DNA from: Floccifex porci
GTDB taxonomy: Bacteria; Bacillota_I; Bacilli_A; Erysipelotrichales; Erysipelotrichaceae
Assembly (NCBI RefSeq): GCF_009696175.1
Contig: NZ_VUMM01000013.1
Location: forward strand, 1 to 46,231
DNA: 46,231 bases
Reading direction: 5' to 3'
Shown: in pieces, positions 35,039 to 42,948 of the stretch
Layout: each line of letters opens with the position of its first letter
Numbering within the stretch: position 1 is the first letter of the stretch
Program-made: the position numbers and the translations under genes
The notes under the pieces: generated by a model
Databases searched by the model: none
Told to the model about the DNA's origin: nothing
The model's input: the letters and a program-made list of their open reading frames with translations, nothing else

Positions 35039-35857
35039 TTATTCTTCCTGTGACAACATATGCTGTAACCATCTGCATAAATCATCACTGGCGCGATTGG
35101 CCACTTTTAATACCTCTTCATGAGAATGTTTTGTCTGTGAAATTCCAGTAGCCATATTTGTGATACAGGAAATTCCCAGTACTCTCATTTTCAGATAGTT
35201 AGCCACAATGGTTTCTGGAACCGTTGACATACCTACTGCATCGGCTCCTAACACTTTAAAAGCTCTGATTTCTGCAGCCGTTTCAAAACATGGTCCATTA
35301 AATAAAGCATACACTCCTGTTTTATATGGAATCTGACATTGGCTGGCACAATCTTTTGCGAATTGGATCCACTTTAAATTATAAGGTTCGCTCATATCGG
35401 GAAATCGAGGTCCCAAGCGTTCATCGTTTTCTCCAATTAATGGATTAACTCCTAAAAAATTAATATAGTCTTCAATAATCATTAAATCACCGGGATGAAA
35501 TGATTCATTAATTCCTCCACAGGCATTGGTTACAATTAAATTTTTTACTCCTAACTGATGCAGTACATAAATAGGAAAGGTAACCTGAGACATAGTAAAT
35601 CCTTCATAATAATGAAAACGTCCCTGCATACAAACGATTTCTTTGTCTTTAATCTTTCCAAATACCAGTTGATCTTTATGTCCTTTTACATTTGAAGAGG
35701 GAAAATAAGGGATAGATGAATAAGAAATTACTTCTTTATCCAATAAATTGTCTACAAAAGCATCTAAACCTGATCCTAAAACAATGGCATAAGATGGTTT
35801 TCGATTTATTTTTGATTGTATATACGTTACTGCTTCTAAAATCTGGTCATAAAACAT
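35039..35857 (-). CDS. punA: purine-nucleoside phosphorylase, class I
   Basis: A 272-aa trimeric phosphorylase that splits inosine and guanosine with phosphate. Visible are VLGSGLDAFVD (about 28), QGRFHYYEGF (about 80), TNACGGINE (about 113), GPCFETAAEIR and AVGMSTVPE (about 190-220). The start at 35857 follows GGAGG. An extended -10 TGCTATAAT lies 14 nt further up and overlaps the azlD stop. Confidence 0.95.
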   Translation of the reverse strand: MFYDQILEAVTYIQSKINRKPSYAIVLGSGLDAFVDNLLDKEVISYSSIPYFPSSNVKGHKDQLVFGKIKDKEIVCMQGRFHYYEGFTMSQVTFPIYVLHQLGVKNLIVTNACGGINESFHPGDLMIIEDYINFLGVNPLIGENDERLGPRFPDMSEPYNLKWIQFAKDCASQCQIPYKTGVYALFNGPCFETAAEIRAFKVLGADAVGMSTVPETIVANYLKMRVLGISCITNMATGISQTKHSHEEVLKVANRASDDLCRWLQHMLSQEE

Positions 35858-35876
35858 AAAAAAATCCTCCATCTCT

Positions 35877-35885
35877 ATTATAGCA
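35877..35885 (-). promoter_or_regulatory. extended -10 promoter of the punA operon
   Basis: The minus strand reads TGCTATAAT, with TATAAT at 35877-35882. No good -35 is seen at 17 bp. It overlaps the azlD stop codon. Confidence 0.55.
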
Positions 35886-36183
35886 AATGAAGGAATATCA
35901 TATTACAAATTGTTCCAGAAAGAATACTAAAAAATGTATTGTGTTTCCATTTATATGTAATGATCACAACAATACTCGCCAGTACTTGTGCTTTTCCAGA
36001 AGAAGAGAAATTCACAATGTCTTTTAAACAGTACACTACCAGTATTGCCATAATAGCGGATGGAAGCTGTTGTCCCAATTGATGAAGCCAGGCTGGCATC
36101 TCTCTTTTTCGAAAACAAAGAAAGGGAAAGGCACGCAAAGAAAAAGTAATCCCTGCACAAACCAGTATCGTAATATACATCAT
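35878..36183 (-). CDS. azlD: AzlD-family branched-chain amino acid exporter subunit
   Basis: A 101-aa membrane protein with three to four helices and the AzlD-typical RAFPFLCF near the N-terminus and LPSAIMAILVVYCL in the middle. It pairs with AzlC for export of branched-chain amino acids or analogues. It overlaps azlC by 4 nt. Confidence 0.9.
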   Translation of the reverse strand: MMYITILVCAGITFSLRAFPFLCFRKREMPAWLHQLGQQLPSAIMAILVVYCLKDIVNFSSSGKAQVLASIVVIITYKWKHNTFFSILSGTICNMIFLHLL

Positions 36184-36848
36184 ATTTCCCTCCAGCTTCT
36201 ATATAACAGAAAAAAGGAAGTCAGAATTAAACTTGGTAACATAAATTGACGGGTTCCAAAAAGAAGGAGACAGAGAATACCAACAATAAATCCAATACAT
36301 GCGATTTTTTGATTTTCAATCTTTTTACACTGATCCATAAGGATAATAATAAATAAAGCGGTCATACAAAAATCAATACCTTCTAAATTCCATGGAACCA
36401 GATTTCCAATAAAACTTCCAAGTAGTCCACCTATCATCCAGTAACATCTGGAAAAAAAGGCAATCCAGGGCATAATATCCTTCTTATTTTGAGAAGGTAA
36501 AGTGCAATTTACCGCATAGGTTTCATCCGTCAATGTATGGATCATATACCATTTCTTTTTTCCCATACGATTAAAATCATCGATAAATGTTAAACTGTAA
36601 AACAATTGTCGACTGTTGATCAACAAGGCACTTAAACAGATTGTAAGTAAAGGTGTCCCTGTCTGAAGAAAAGAAATCAGTAAAAATTGAAAAGCTCCTG
36701 TATAGATCACAAGACTGATCAATAAGGTATGCCACCAGTAAAAACCAGCTTCATTCATCATCAAACCATAAGCCATCCCAACAAAAATATAGCTGCATAA
36801 AATAGGAATGGATTTAATAAAAGCAGTTTTTAGAATTTCTTTTTTCAT
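36180..36848 (-). CDS. azlC: AzlC-family branched-chain amino acid exporter subunit
   Basis: A 222-aa membrane protein with five to six helices and the AzlC signature regions GMAYGLMMNEAGF, YTGAFQFL and LTDETYAV (about 120). It forms an exporter with AzlD. There is no ribosome binding site at a usable distance; a near-consensus promoter ends 7 nt before the ATG, suggesting a leaderless mRNA. Confidence 0.92.
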   Translation of the reverse strand: MKKEILKTAFIKSIPILCSYIFVGMAYGLMMNEAGFYWWHTLLISLVIYTGAFQFLLISFLQTGTPLLTICLSALLINSRQLFYSLTFIDDFNRMGKKKWYMIHTLTDETYAVNCTLPSQNKKDIMPWIAFFSRCYWMIGGLLGSFIGNLVPWNLEGIDFCMTALFIIILMDQCKKIENQKIACIGFIVGILCLLLFGTRQFMLPSLILTSFFLLYRSWREI

Positions 36849-36855
36849 GACATTT

Positions 36856-36884
36856 ATTATATTACCTACCTTTTAAATAGGCAA
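36856..36884 (-). promoter_or_regulatory. azlC promoter, possibly leaderless
   Basis: On the minus strand TTGCCT (36879-36884) and TATAAT (36856-36861) are 17 bp apart. Seven bases (AAATGTC) separate the -10 from ATG 36848. Confidence 0.7.
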
Positions 36885-36902
36885 CACATATTCTGTTTTT
36901 TC

Positions 36903-37625
36903 TTAATCAAAATCCTTTGATTCATATTCTTTCATACGATATCCGACACCGATTTCTGTTTCTATATACTCCGGTTTAGCCGGATTCTTTTCAATTTTTC
37001 GACGTGTGGAAGCCATTGTAGAACGAAGTACCTGTGTATCCTGTCCATATCCATCTCCCCATATTTTCTTCAATATCGTATGATAAGTTAACAGTTTTCC
37101 AGGATTTTTCATAAACAGCAACAATAATTTATATTCAAGTGGAGTAAGATGTATTTTCTGTCCATCTTTATAAGCTAAATGAGCTCCATTATCCAATTTA
37201 AGACTTCCATTTACATAGACAGTCGTATCTTCTTTGCCTGTTTCTGATGGTTTCATACGATAATAATGGCGTAAGGCAACACGGATTCTCGCCATTAATT
37301 CGGTAGCGGAAAATGGTTTTGTTAAATAATCATCCGCTCCATCATCCAATGCATTGGCTTTTTCTTTATCTAAATCTCTTGCGGATACAACAATGATTGG
37401 CACATCCGACCATTCACGTATTTTATGAAGAACCTGCATTCCATCCATATCAGGAAGACCTAAATCCAACAAAATTAAATCTGCATTTTCTTTGATCATA
37501 CAGGAAATTCCATCTTTTCCATTTAAAGTTCCTTTTACTTCAAAACCTTCATTTTCTAAAGTATAGACCATAAAATTCTGAATTTGAACATCATCTTCTA
37601 TCACAAGTATTTTTTCCTTAAACAT
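36903..37625 (-). CDS. kdpE: KdpE-like response regulator (first of two)
   Basis: A 240-aa OmpR/PhoB-type regulator. The receiver (about 5-120) has the acidic pair EDD, the phospho-Asp in ILLDLGLPDMDG and the Lys in YLTKPFS; a winged-helix DNA-binding domain follows (about 140-235). It overlaps the kdpD stop by 8 nt with GAAGGAG upstream, so it is the cognate partner of that kinase. No kdpFABC genes are in the window. Confidence 0.9.
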   Translation of the reverse strand: MFKEKILVIEDDVQIQNFMVYTLENEGFEVKGTLNGKDGISCMIKENADLILLDLGLPDMDGMQVLHKIREWSDVPIIVVSARDLDKEKANALDDGADDYLTKPFSATELMARIRVALRHYYRMKPSETGKEDTTVYVNGSLKLDNGAHLAYKDGQKIHLTPLEYKLLLLFMKNPGKLLTYHTILKKIWGDGYGQDTQVLRSTMASTRRKIEKNPAKPEYIETEIGVGYRMKEYESKDFD

Positions 37626-39120
37626 GATTCGCTCCTTCTTTAAGTGGCAATGTAAAAGTGAATTCAGCTCCTTTTGAATCTGTACGATTCTTTCCCGTAA
37701 TGGTACCACCATGTGCTTTTATGACCGTTTCACAAATTGTAAGTCCCAATCCAATTCCCTTTTTCGCATCCGAAAGATGGGTATTTGATGTATAAAAGAT
37801 TTTAAACAAGTTCGATAAATCTTCTTCTGCAATTCCTTCTCCCTCATCAAATACACGTACCACCACTTCTTTTTCTGTATAATATGTACTTATAGTAATG
37901 TTTTCTTCTGGCTTTGTATGTTTGATCGCATTATCCAAAAGATTAATGATAACTTGTTCAATTAAACGAGCATCCATCGGCACCAGACAAAATTCATCAG
38001 GAATCTCAACTTGAATTTCTCTATATGGATGCACTCTTTCAATATGAGAAACCGCACTTCCAATGACTTCTTCGATTGCTTCCATTTCTTTTCGGATCAC
38101 AACCTTTCCATCCTGGATCCTGGTCAGACTCAAAATATTTTCAACTAAAGATTTTAACCAGTCCGCATCCTGATAAATACCCTGAAGCAAGCTTTGAGAT
38201 GGATCCTTTTTATCCATCATATCCATCAGCATTTCAGAAGTTCCCATGATTCCAGATAAAGGTGTACGCAAATCATGAGAGATCGAACGCAATAGATTGG
38301 CACGCTGACTTTCTCTTTCCATTTTTTCTTTGTCCTTTACTCTTTCAATGGTAATTTCAATACGATCCATCGCCATGGATACATTTTCAATTATCGAATG
38401 AAGCAATTTTTTCTTTTGTTTCAGACAGTCTATTTCTACTTTTAAATCAATTTTTATAATTGCCAGTAAATGTTCTTTCCCATATACCGGAAAACCAAAA
38501 CTATCCAAATCTTCTAAATACTCTTCTCTAAGATTTGTATATGTTTTCACAATTTCATCCACATTCGTCACCGTTCTATGAATTTGTCTGTCTTCAATTT
38601 GTTGAACATATACAGGATTTTTCTGTTCTCCAACATAGATACAACCTACACTGGTCTGTAAAAGCTGACTTATGCTTTCAACAGTAACTTTCAAAACCGC
38701 TTCTAAATCCGCTGCATCGGATAATTTACTGGATAGATTGTATAGAATCTGTGTTTCTTCTCCTTTATCATTTGCTTCTTTTGTCATTAACTTTTCTTTT
38801 GTGGTTAACGCGCTTGTTAAGATAGAAGTGATCAGCATAATAAAAAAAGTAATCAAATAAGACGGATCGTTCACAAATAATGTATGATAAGGCGCTGTAA
38901 AAAAATAGTTGAAACAAACGATAGATAAAATGGCAGACAATATTCCATATGTATATCCATTTGTAAAACGAGCAACCAATAAAACAGCCAATAGATAGAT
39001 CACAACAATATTGGTTTCTGGAAATTCATATTGTTTAAAAATTTGTCCTAATACCGTAATTAAGAATACAATTCCTATTAATTTTAGTACATCAAGTAAC
39101 CATTCATTCTTTTTATTCAT
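37618..39120 (-). CDS. kdpD: KdpD-like sensor kinase lacking the N-terminal KdpD/Usp domains
   Basis: A 500-aa histidine kinase. It has four membrane helices (DUF4118, about 10-110), a GAF-like domain (about 130-240), a HisKA domain with His in RSISHDLRTPLSG (about 280) and an ATPase domain with LLDNAIKHT and GIGLGLTICETV. Standard KdpD has about 390 more N-terminal residues (KdpD and Usp domains), absent here. The start at 39120 has GTGGAG upstream. A TTGTAT-N18-TATAAT promoter lies next to the kdpE2 terminator. Confidence 0.92.
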   Translation of the reverse strand: MNKKNEWLLDVLKLIGIVFLITVLGQIFKQYEFPETNIVVIYLLAVLLVARFTNGYTYGILSAILSIVCFNYFFTAPYHTLFVNDPSYLITFFIMLITSILTSALTTKEKLMTKEANDKGEETQILYNLSSKLSDAADLEAVLKVTVESISQLLQTSVGCIYVGEQKNPVYVQQIEDRQIHRTVTNVDEIVKTYTNLREEYLEDLDSFGFPVYGKEHLLAIIKIDLKVEIDCLKQKKKLLHSIIENVSMAMDRIEITIERVKDKEKMERESQRANLLRSISHDLRTPLSGIMGTSEMLMDMMDKKDPSQSLLQGIYQDADWLKSLVENILSLTRIQDGKVVIRKEMEAIEEVIGSAVSHIERVHPYREIQVEIPDEFCLVPMDARLIEQVIINLLDNAIKHTKPEENITISTYYTEKEVVVRVFDEGEGIAEEDLSNLFKIFYTSNTHLSDAKKGIGLGLTICETVIKAHGGTITGKNRTDSKGAEFTFTLPLKEGANHV

Positions 39121-39175
39121 TTTATCTCCACTCAAATCTTCTTTTTAAGATTATAATCTATTCTTTATCCAAATA

Positions 39176-39206
39176 CAAAAAATACCCATACCTATGAGTA
39201 TGGGTA
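39176..39206 (-). terminator. terminator after the second kdpE-like gene
   Basis: The stem TACCCATA/TATGGGTA is followed by a T-run on the minus strand. It separates kdpE2 from kdpD. Confidence 0.85.
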
Positions 39207-39220
39207 AACTAATTTATATT

Positions 39221-39919
39221 TCATTGTTTTATCATACAATATCCAATTCCTACATGAGTTTGAATGAACATATTTGAATTATCTTTTTTTTCAATCTTTT
39301 TTCTAAGTGTTGCGACATGTACACGAAGACTTGCGACATTCCCTTCTAAAGAACTTCCCCATATTTCTTTTGTGATAAATGTATGCGTTAAAACACGACC
39401 TAAATTTTTTGCCAATAGACATATAATTTTATATTCTAGGGGTGTTACATGAATTTCCTGATTTTTAACCAGTACCGTTTGCATCTGATAATCTATGGTC
39501 AAACTTCCATTGTGAAAATACGGAGTTCCATCATTCTGATTGTTTTGGATATACTGTATCCTTCTAAAATTCCCTCGAATTCGCGCCAGAAGTTCAGCGG
39601 TTGAAAAAGGTTTGGTGATATAATCATCAGCACCTGCATCCAAAGCATCAATTTTATCTTTATCTTCGCTTCGAGCACTGATGACAGTAATAGGAACCAT
39701 TGACCAGGAACGTATTTTTCTGATTACTTCGATTCCGTCCATATCTGGAAGCCCTAAATCCAATAAAATGAGTTTAGGCGTCTGGGTTGTTGCTTCAATA
39801 ATCGTCTGATTCCCATTTTTTGCGATACGATACTTATAATTTTCCGTTTCAAGAGCGGTTGTGATCAGATTACGGATTGCTGTATCATCTTCTACTACTA
39901 ATATATTCGAATTAATCAT
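39221..39919 (-). CDS. KdpE-like response regulator (second copy)
   Basis: A 232-aa OmpR-type regulator clearly related to the first kdpE product: LLDLGLPDMDGIEVIRKIRSWS and DDYITKPFSTAELLARIR match closely. Receiver about 1-118, winged helix about 135-230. It has its own promoter (TAGTAT at 39949-39954 with a TGA extension) overlapped by a dyad, and its own terminator. It lies between trkH and kdpD. It may share KdpD as its kinase or be driven by another. Confidence 0.9.
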   Translation of the reverse strand: MINSNILVVEDDTAIRNLITTALETENYKYRIAKNGNQTIIEATTQTPKLILLDLGLPDMDGIEVIRKIRSWSMVPITVISARSEDKDKIDALDAGADDYITKPFSTAELLARIRGNFRRIQYIQNNQNDGTPYFHNGSLTIDYQMQTVLVKNQEIHVTPLEYKIICLLAKNLGRVLTHTFITKEIWGSSLEGNVASLRVHVATLRKKIEKKDNSNMFIQTHVGIGYCMIKQ

Positions 39920-39948
39920 GATTTTTCCTCCTTATAGAATCTAAAGTG

Positions 39949-39984
39949 ATACTATCATTCTCTTTCTTAAATATGTATAAAGAG
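39949..39984 (-). promoter_or_regulatory. promoter and dyad upstream of the second kdpE-like gene
   Basis: On the minus strand TAGTAT (39949-39954) has a TGA extended -10 and a weak -35 (TACATA, 39972-39977). An inverted repeat CTCTTT/AAAGAG spans 39960-39984, covering the spacer and -35. It could be an operator, perhaps for self-regulation. This is an inference. Confidence 0.4.
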
Positions 39985-40016
39985 GATTCATTAAGGTATT
40001 AAGAAGATAAAAAGAT

Positions 40017-41417
40017 TTATTTTTTAAATAAAGCCTGAATCAGCACAAAAATTTCCAGTCTTCCTAAAATCATTCCAATAATTTCAATTAAAAGACAAAT
40101 AGAAGTAGTACTTGCACTAGTTACTCCAATGGAAAGTCCGACTGTTCCCAGTGAAGATGCAAATTCAAACGCTCCTTCTAATACGGTACATCCTGAAAAA
40201 AAAGTTAAAGCAATCGTTCCAGCCATAAAGATTAAAAGATACGTCTGTGCATATGTTAAAGCTTCTTCTACCTGTGAAAACTCCAGCAATTCTTTTTCAC
40301 TTCCTTTACAGTAATAAGTTAGAGTCACTCTACGATCCGGTATCATTTTCTTTTTAATATTCCATACCATATTCTTTATCAGTATGCAGACTCTGCCTAA
40401 TTTAATTCCCCCAGCTGTAGATCCTATACCTCCACCTACAATCATAAGAAGGATCATAATTGTTAATGCCGTTTCAGGCCATTGGCTATAGCTGCATGTC
40501 GAATATCCTGTCGTGGATAAAGCGGAAAACGCATTAAAGAAAGCCAATTCACTGCTATTTGACAAGGATTCTCCATTTCCTGCAAGAAATATAGTCATCA
40601 ATGGAATGGAAATTAAAATCACTCCAATTAAAAAGCGAATTTCACTGGATCTAAAAAAATCTTTAAATCGTTTACGAAATAAAAGCAGTAATAAAGAAAA
40701 GTTGGTCGTTCCAATCAACATAAGAAAAACAGTAATCCATTCAATAGGTAGTGAATGATAATATCCAATGCTTTCCAATCGATTTGAAAAACCTCCAGTA
40801 GATAAGGCACACATACTGTGAACCAGACTATCAAATACAGGCATTCCAAAGACGGTATATAATATTGTTCCCACAAGAAGGAAAAAACCATACATCATCA
40901 CAATGACTTTTACCGTTTTTCCAATCGTAGGCATTAATTTATCCGGATGACCTTCTGCCTGGTACAAAGTAACCGATTCTTTTTCCTGTATAAACAGAAG
41001 CATCATCATTACAAACCCTAAGCCTCCTACATACTGAAGAAATCCTCGATAGAACAAATAGATATGAGGAAGGCTTTCTACATCCAGTACAGATAAACCG
41101 GTTGTGGTAAATCCGCTGACGGATTCAAAAAGGGACTGTATAAAACTCATATTTCCCAGACAATAGAATGGAATCGATGCCAGTAAAAAACCATACCCCC
41201 AGGCAAAGACAACCAGTCGATAACTGTTCAATTCTCCTTTCTTTTTCTGAAAAACCAATAATCCAAGTAAAATAGAACTTAAAGATGGAATCAGAAATTT
41301 AAAACTATAGACAATTTCTTTTGGATAAAACGGGATAACCAGCAATGGAATCAACAAGATACAACCTTCCAATACCATCATCTTTCCCATAATCGAGATT
41401 CCTTTAAGATACTTCAT
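40017..41417 (-). CDS. trkH: TrkH/KtrB-family potassium transporter
   Basis: A 466-aa potassium channel-like transporter with four membrane-pore-membrane repeats. The filter segments are SVSGFTTTGLS (about 97), STGGFSNR (about 205), STTGYSTC (about 310) and SLGTVGLSIG (about 430). It needs cytosolic RCK (TrkA/KtrA) subunits, encoded directly upstream; the start overlaps the second of these by 14 nt. GGAGATG lies before the ATG. Confidence 0.94.
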   Translation of the reverse strand: MKYLKGISIMGKMMVLEGCILLIPLLVIPFYPKEIVYSFKFLIPSLSSILLGLLVFQKKKGELNSYRLVVFAWGYGFLLASIPFYCLGNMSFIQSLFESVSGFTTTGLSVLDVESLPHIYLFYRGFLQYVGGLGFVMMMLLFIQEKESVTLYQAEGHPDKLMPTIGKTVKVIVMMYGFFLLVGTILYTVFGMPVFDSLVHSMCALSTGGFSNRLESIGYYHSLPIEWITVFLMLIGTTNFSLLLLLFRKRFKDFFRSSEIRFLIGVILISIPLMTIFLAGNGESLSNSSELAFFNAFSALSTTGYSTCSYSQWPETALTIMILLMIVGGGIGSTAGGIKLGRVCILIKNMVWNIKKKMIPDRRVTLTYYCKGSEKELLEFSQVEEALTYAQTYLLIFMAGTIALTFFSGCTVLEGAFEFASSLGTVGLSIGVTSASTTSICLLIEIIGMILGRLEIFVLIQALFKK

Positions 41418-42096
41418 ATTCTGTCATCTCCTTAACCTGATTCATTTTAGTCTTATCTGAAGTTATAATTAAAAGAATATCTCCCTCCATAAGACGAGTA
41501 TCTCCTCTAGGAATCAGACTTTGTTCCCCTCTAAGAATGCAGCCAATAATAATTTCTTTTGGAAAATTTAATTCCCATAATTTTTTTCCAGCTGCTTTTG
41601 AATGTTTAGAAATAGGCAGTTCAAATATTTGTATTCTTCCTTGATCAAATGGATTCATTTTTGTCATTTCATCCATTAGAGCCTGTTCTTCCATAATATT
41701 GGTAATCATATTCAATGCACATACGACACGATCAATTCCCATCTGATAAAAAAAATCAGTTTTTGATGGATCTTTTAATAAAGCTACCGTTTTCTTTACA
41801 TGAAAAAACTGTTTACACATTTCACAAATCACAAGATTGTCTTCATCCACATCGGTTAAAGCTATGGCAACCTGACACTGATTGGCTGAAGCATCTTCTA
41901 AAATATATTTTTTGCTTCCATCTCCATAAATCACATTCAATCGATTCACTTCAGCTAATTTTTCACAAGCTTCATAATCTTTATTAATAACCGTTACATG
42001 ATACCCTTTATCTAATAATGAATTCGCAAGAGATCTTGCTTTATGAAACCCTCCTACGATCAATATATTTTTATGTTCTCTTCTTTTATTCCACAT
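41404..42096 (-). CDS. TrkA-like RCK protein, N and C domains
   Basis: A 230-aa regulatory subunit with an RCK_N domain (about 15-135) and an RCK_C domain (about 150-225). The nucleotide-binding glycine loop is degenerate (IVGGFHKARSLA in place of GxGxxG), so it may not bind NAD or ATP in the usual way. The RCK_C domain keeps LPRGDTRL-like IPRGDTRLMEGD. The start at 42096 has GGAAGTG upstream and overlaps the other RCK gene by 11 nt. Confidence 0.87.
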   Translation of the reverse strand: MWNKRREHKNILIVGGFHKARSLANSLLDKGYHVTVINKDYEACEKLAEVNRLNVIYGDGSKKYILEDASANQCQVAIALTDVDEDNLVICEMCKQFFHVKKTVALLKDPSKTDFFYQMGIDRVVCALNMITNIMEEQALMDEMTKMNPFDQGRIQIFELPISKHSKAAGKKLWELNFPKEIIIGCILRGEQSLIPRGDTRLMEGDILLIITSDKTKMNQVKEMTEYEVS

Positions 42097-42517
42097 GGGC
42101 TTCACTTCCAATTTCTATATAATTGTTGATTTCTTTTTCCGATAGTTCACTTGGGCAAATCGCATCAATATTCATTTTTTCTACAAGATCCAATTTCTGT
42201 TCATCATAAATTCTTGCGACCACTTTTGGAATATGAAACAGCTTCTTTGCGATTTGCGCAGCACAAATATTCACACAATCGTGATTGGTTACCGCAATAA
42301 ATACCGTTGCCTTGTCTAGTTCCATCGTTTTAAATTTTTCAATATCCGTTGCACTTGCTGTTAATGTCAGACCCCCATATGAATAAGGAAGTTTACGAAA
42401 AGCACTTTTATCGCAATCCAGAATCACAACGTCTTTTTTCTTTTCCGATAGCTTCCCTGCTATACTGGCTCCCAATCGTCCACAACCCACAATCACAACA
42501 CAACCATTTTCTTCCAT
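42086..42517 (-). CDS. TrkA-like RCK_N-only protein
   Basis: A 143-aa potassium-transport regulator with a single RCK_N domain and an intact GCGRLGASIA nucleotide loop (about 10-19), plus the acidic strand end VILDCDKS. No RCK_C domain follows. AGGAGG lies 7 nt before ATG 42517, so this start is preferred over one 2 codons earlier. It probably forms a ring with the 230-aa protein under TrkH. Confidence 0.87.
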   Translation of the reverse strand: MEENGCVVIVGCGRLGASIAGKLSEKKKDVVILDCDKSAFRKLPYSYGGLTLTASATDIEKFKTMELDKATVFIAVTNHDCVNICAAQIAKKLFHIPKVVARIYDEQKLDLVEKMNIDAICPSELSEKEINNYIEIGSEAHVE

Positions 42518-42528
42518 AGTCATTCCTC

Positions 42529-42882
42529 CTATTTTCTTATAAGATGTCTTACATTATGCGCATCATACACTTCTTTAAACTGTGAATCTTTTTGAATCTG
42601 ACAATCCTTTTCCGAATAGGCACATTCAACTACAAAATTCATAGATCCATATTGTTCCATGTTGTAGCGAGCTGGAATATAAGTGGGATCTAAGGCATAA
42701 GAGGCACGAAAATGTTTCATTGCCTGCACATGATTCTTTTCTTTTTCCATTAAAATTCCCATCAAATTATGAGGAATTGCAGAATGAGGATCTTGAAACA
42801 TGGCTTCTTTAATTTTATTTTCACATTTTCTATATTCATGACATGCAATCAGTTTTTTGCATTCCTCTTCCAGATTTTTCAT
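42529..42882 (-). CDS. TPR-like protein heading the Trk operon
   Basis: A 117-aa cytosolic protein with about two tetratricopeptide-like helix pairs (for example IPHNLMGILMEKEKNHVQAM and YALDPTYIPARYNMEQYG, residues about 35-80). No catalytic motif. AAGGAAA precedes the ATG. It is the first gene of the TPR-RCK-RCK-trkH operon and may be an adaptor. Function unknown. Confidence 0.75.
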   Translation of the reverse strand: MKNLEEECKKLIACHEYRKCENKIKEAMFQDPHSAIPHNLMGILMEKEKNHVQAMKHFRASYALDPTYIPARYNMEQYGSMNFVVECAYSEKDCQIQKDSQFKEVYDAHNVRHLIRK

Positions 42883-42912
42883 TCCATTTCCTTCTTTCTT
42901 TTGTATTTGAAG

Positions 42913-42942
42913 TATATATTTTTTCTTGTAGTAACACTGTAA
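42913..42942 (-). promoter_or_regulatory. putative promoter of the Trk operon
   Basis: On the minus strand TTACAG (42937-42942) and TATATA (42913-42918) are 18 bp apart, with a leader of about 25 nt to the ribosome site. The AT-rich context allows other registers. Three direct repeats lie just upstream. Confidence 0.45.
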
Positions 42943-42948
42943 GATATC

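Noticed and set aside
41404-42517. The two RCK genes as one frameshifted trkA
   Set aside because: Joining the frames would not give a standard domain order, since no RCK_C lies between the two RCK_N domains. Each gene also has its own plausible ribosome site.
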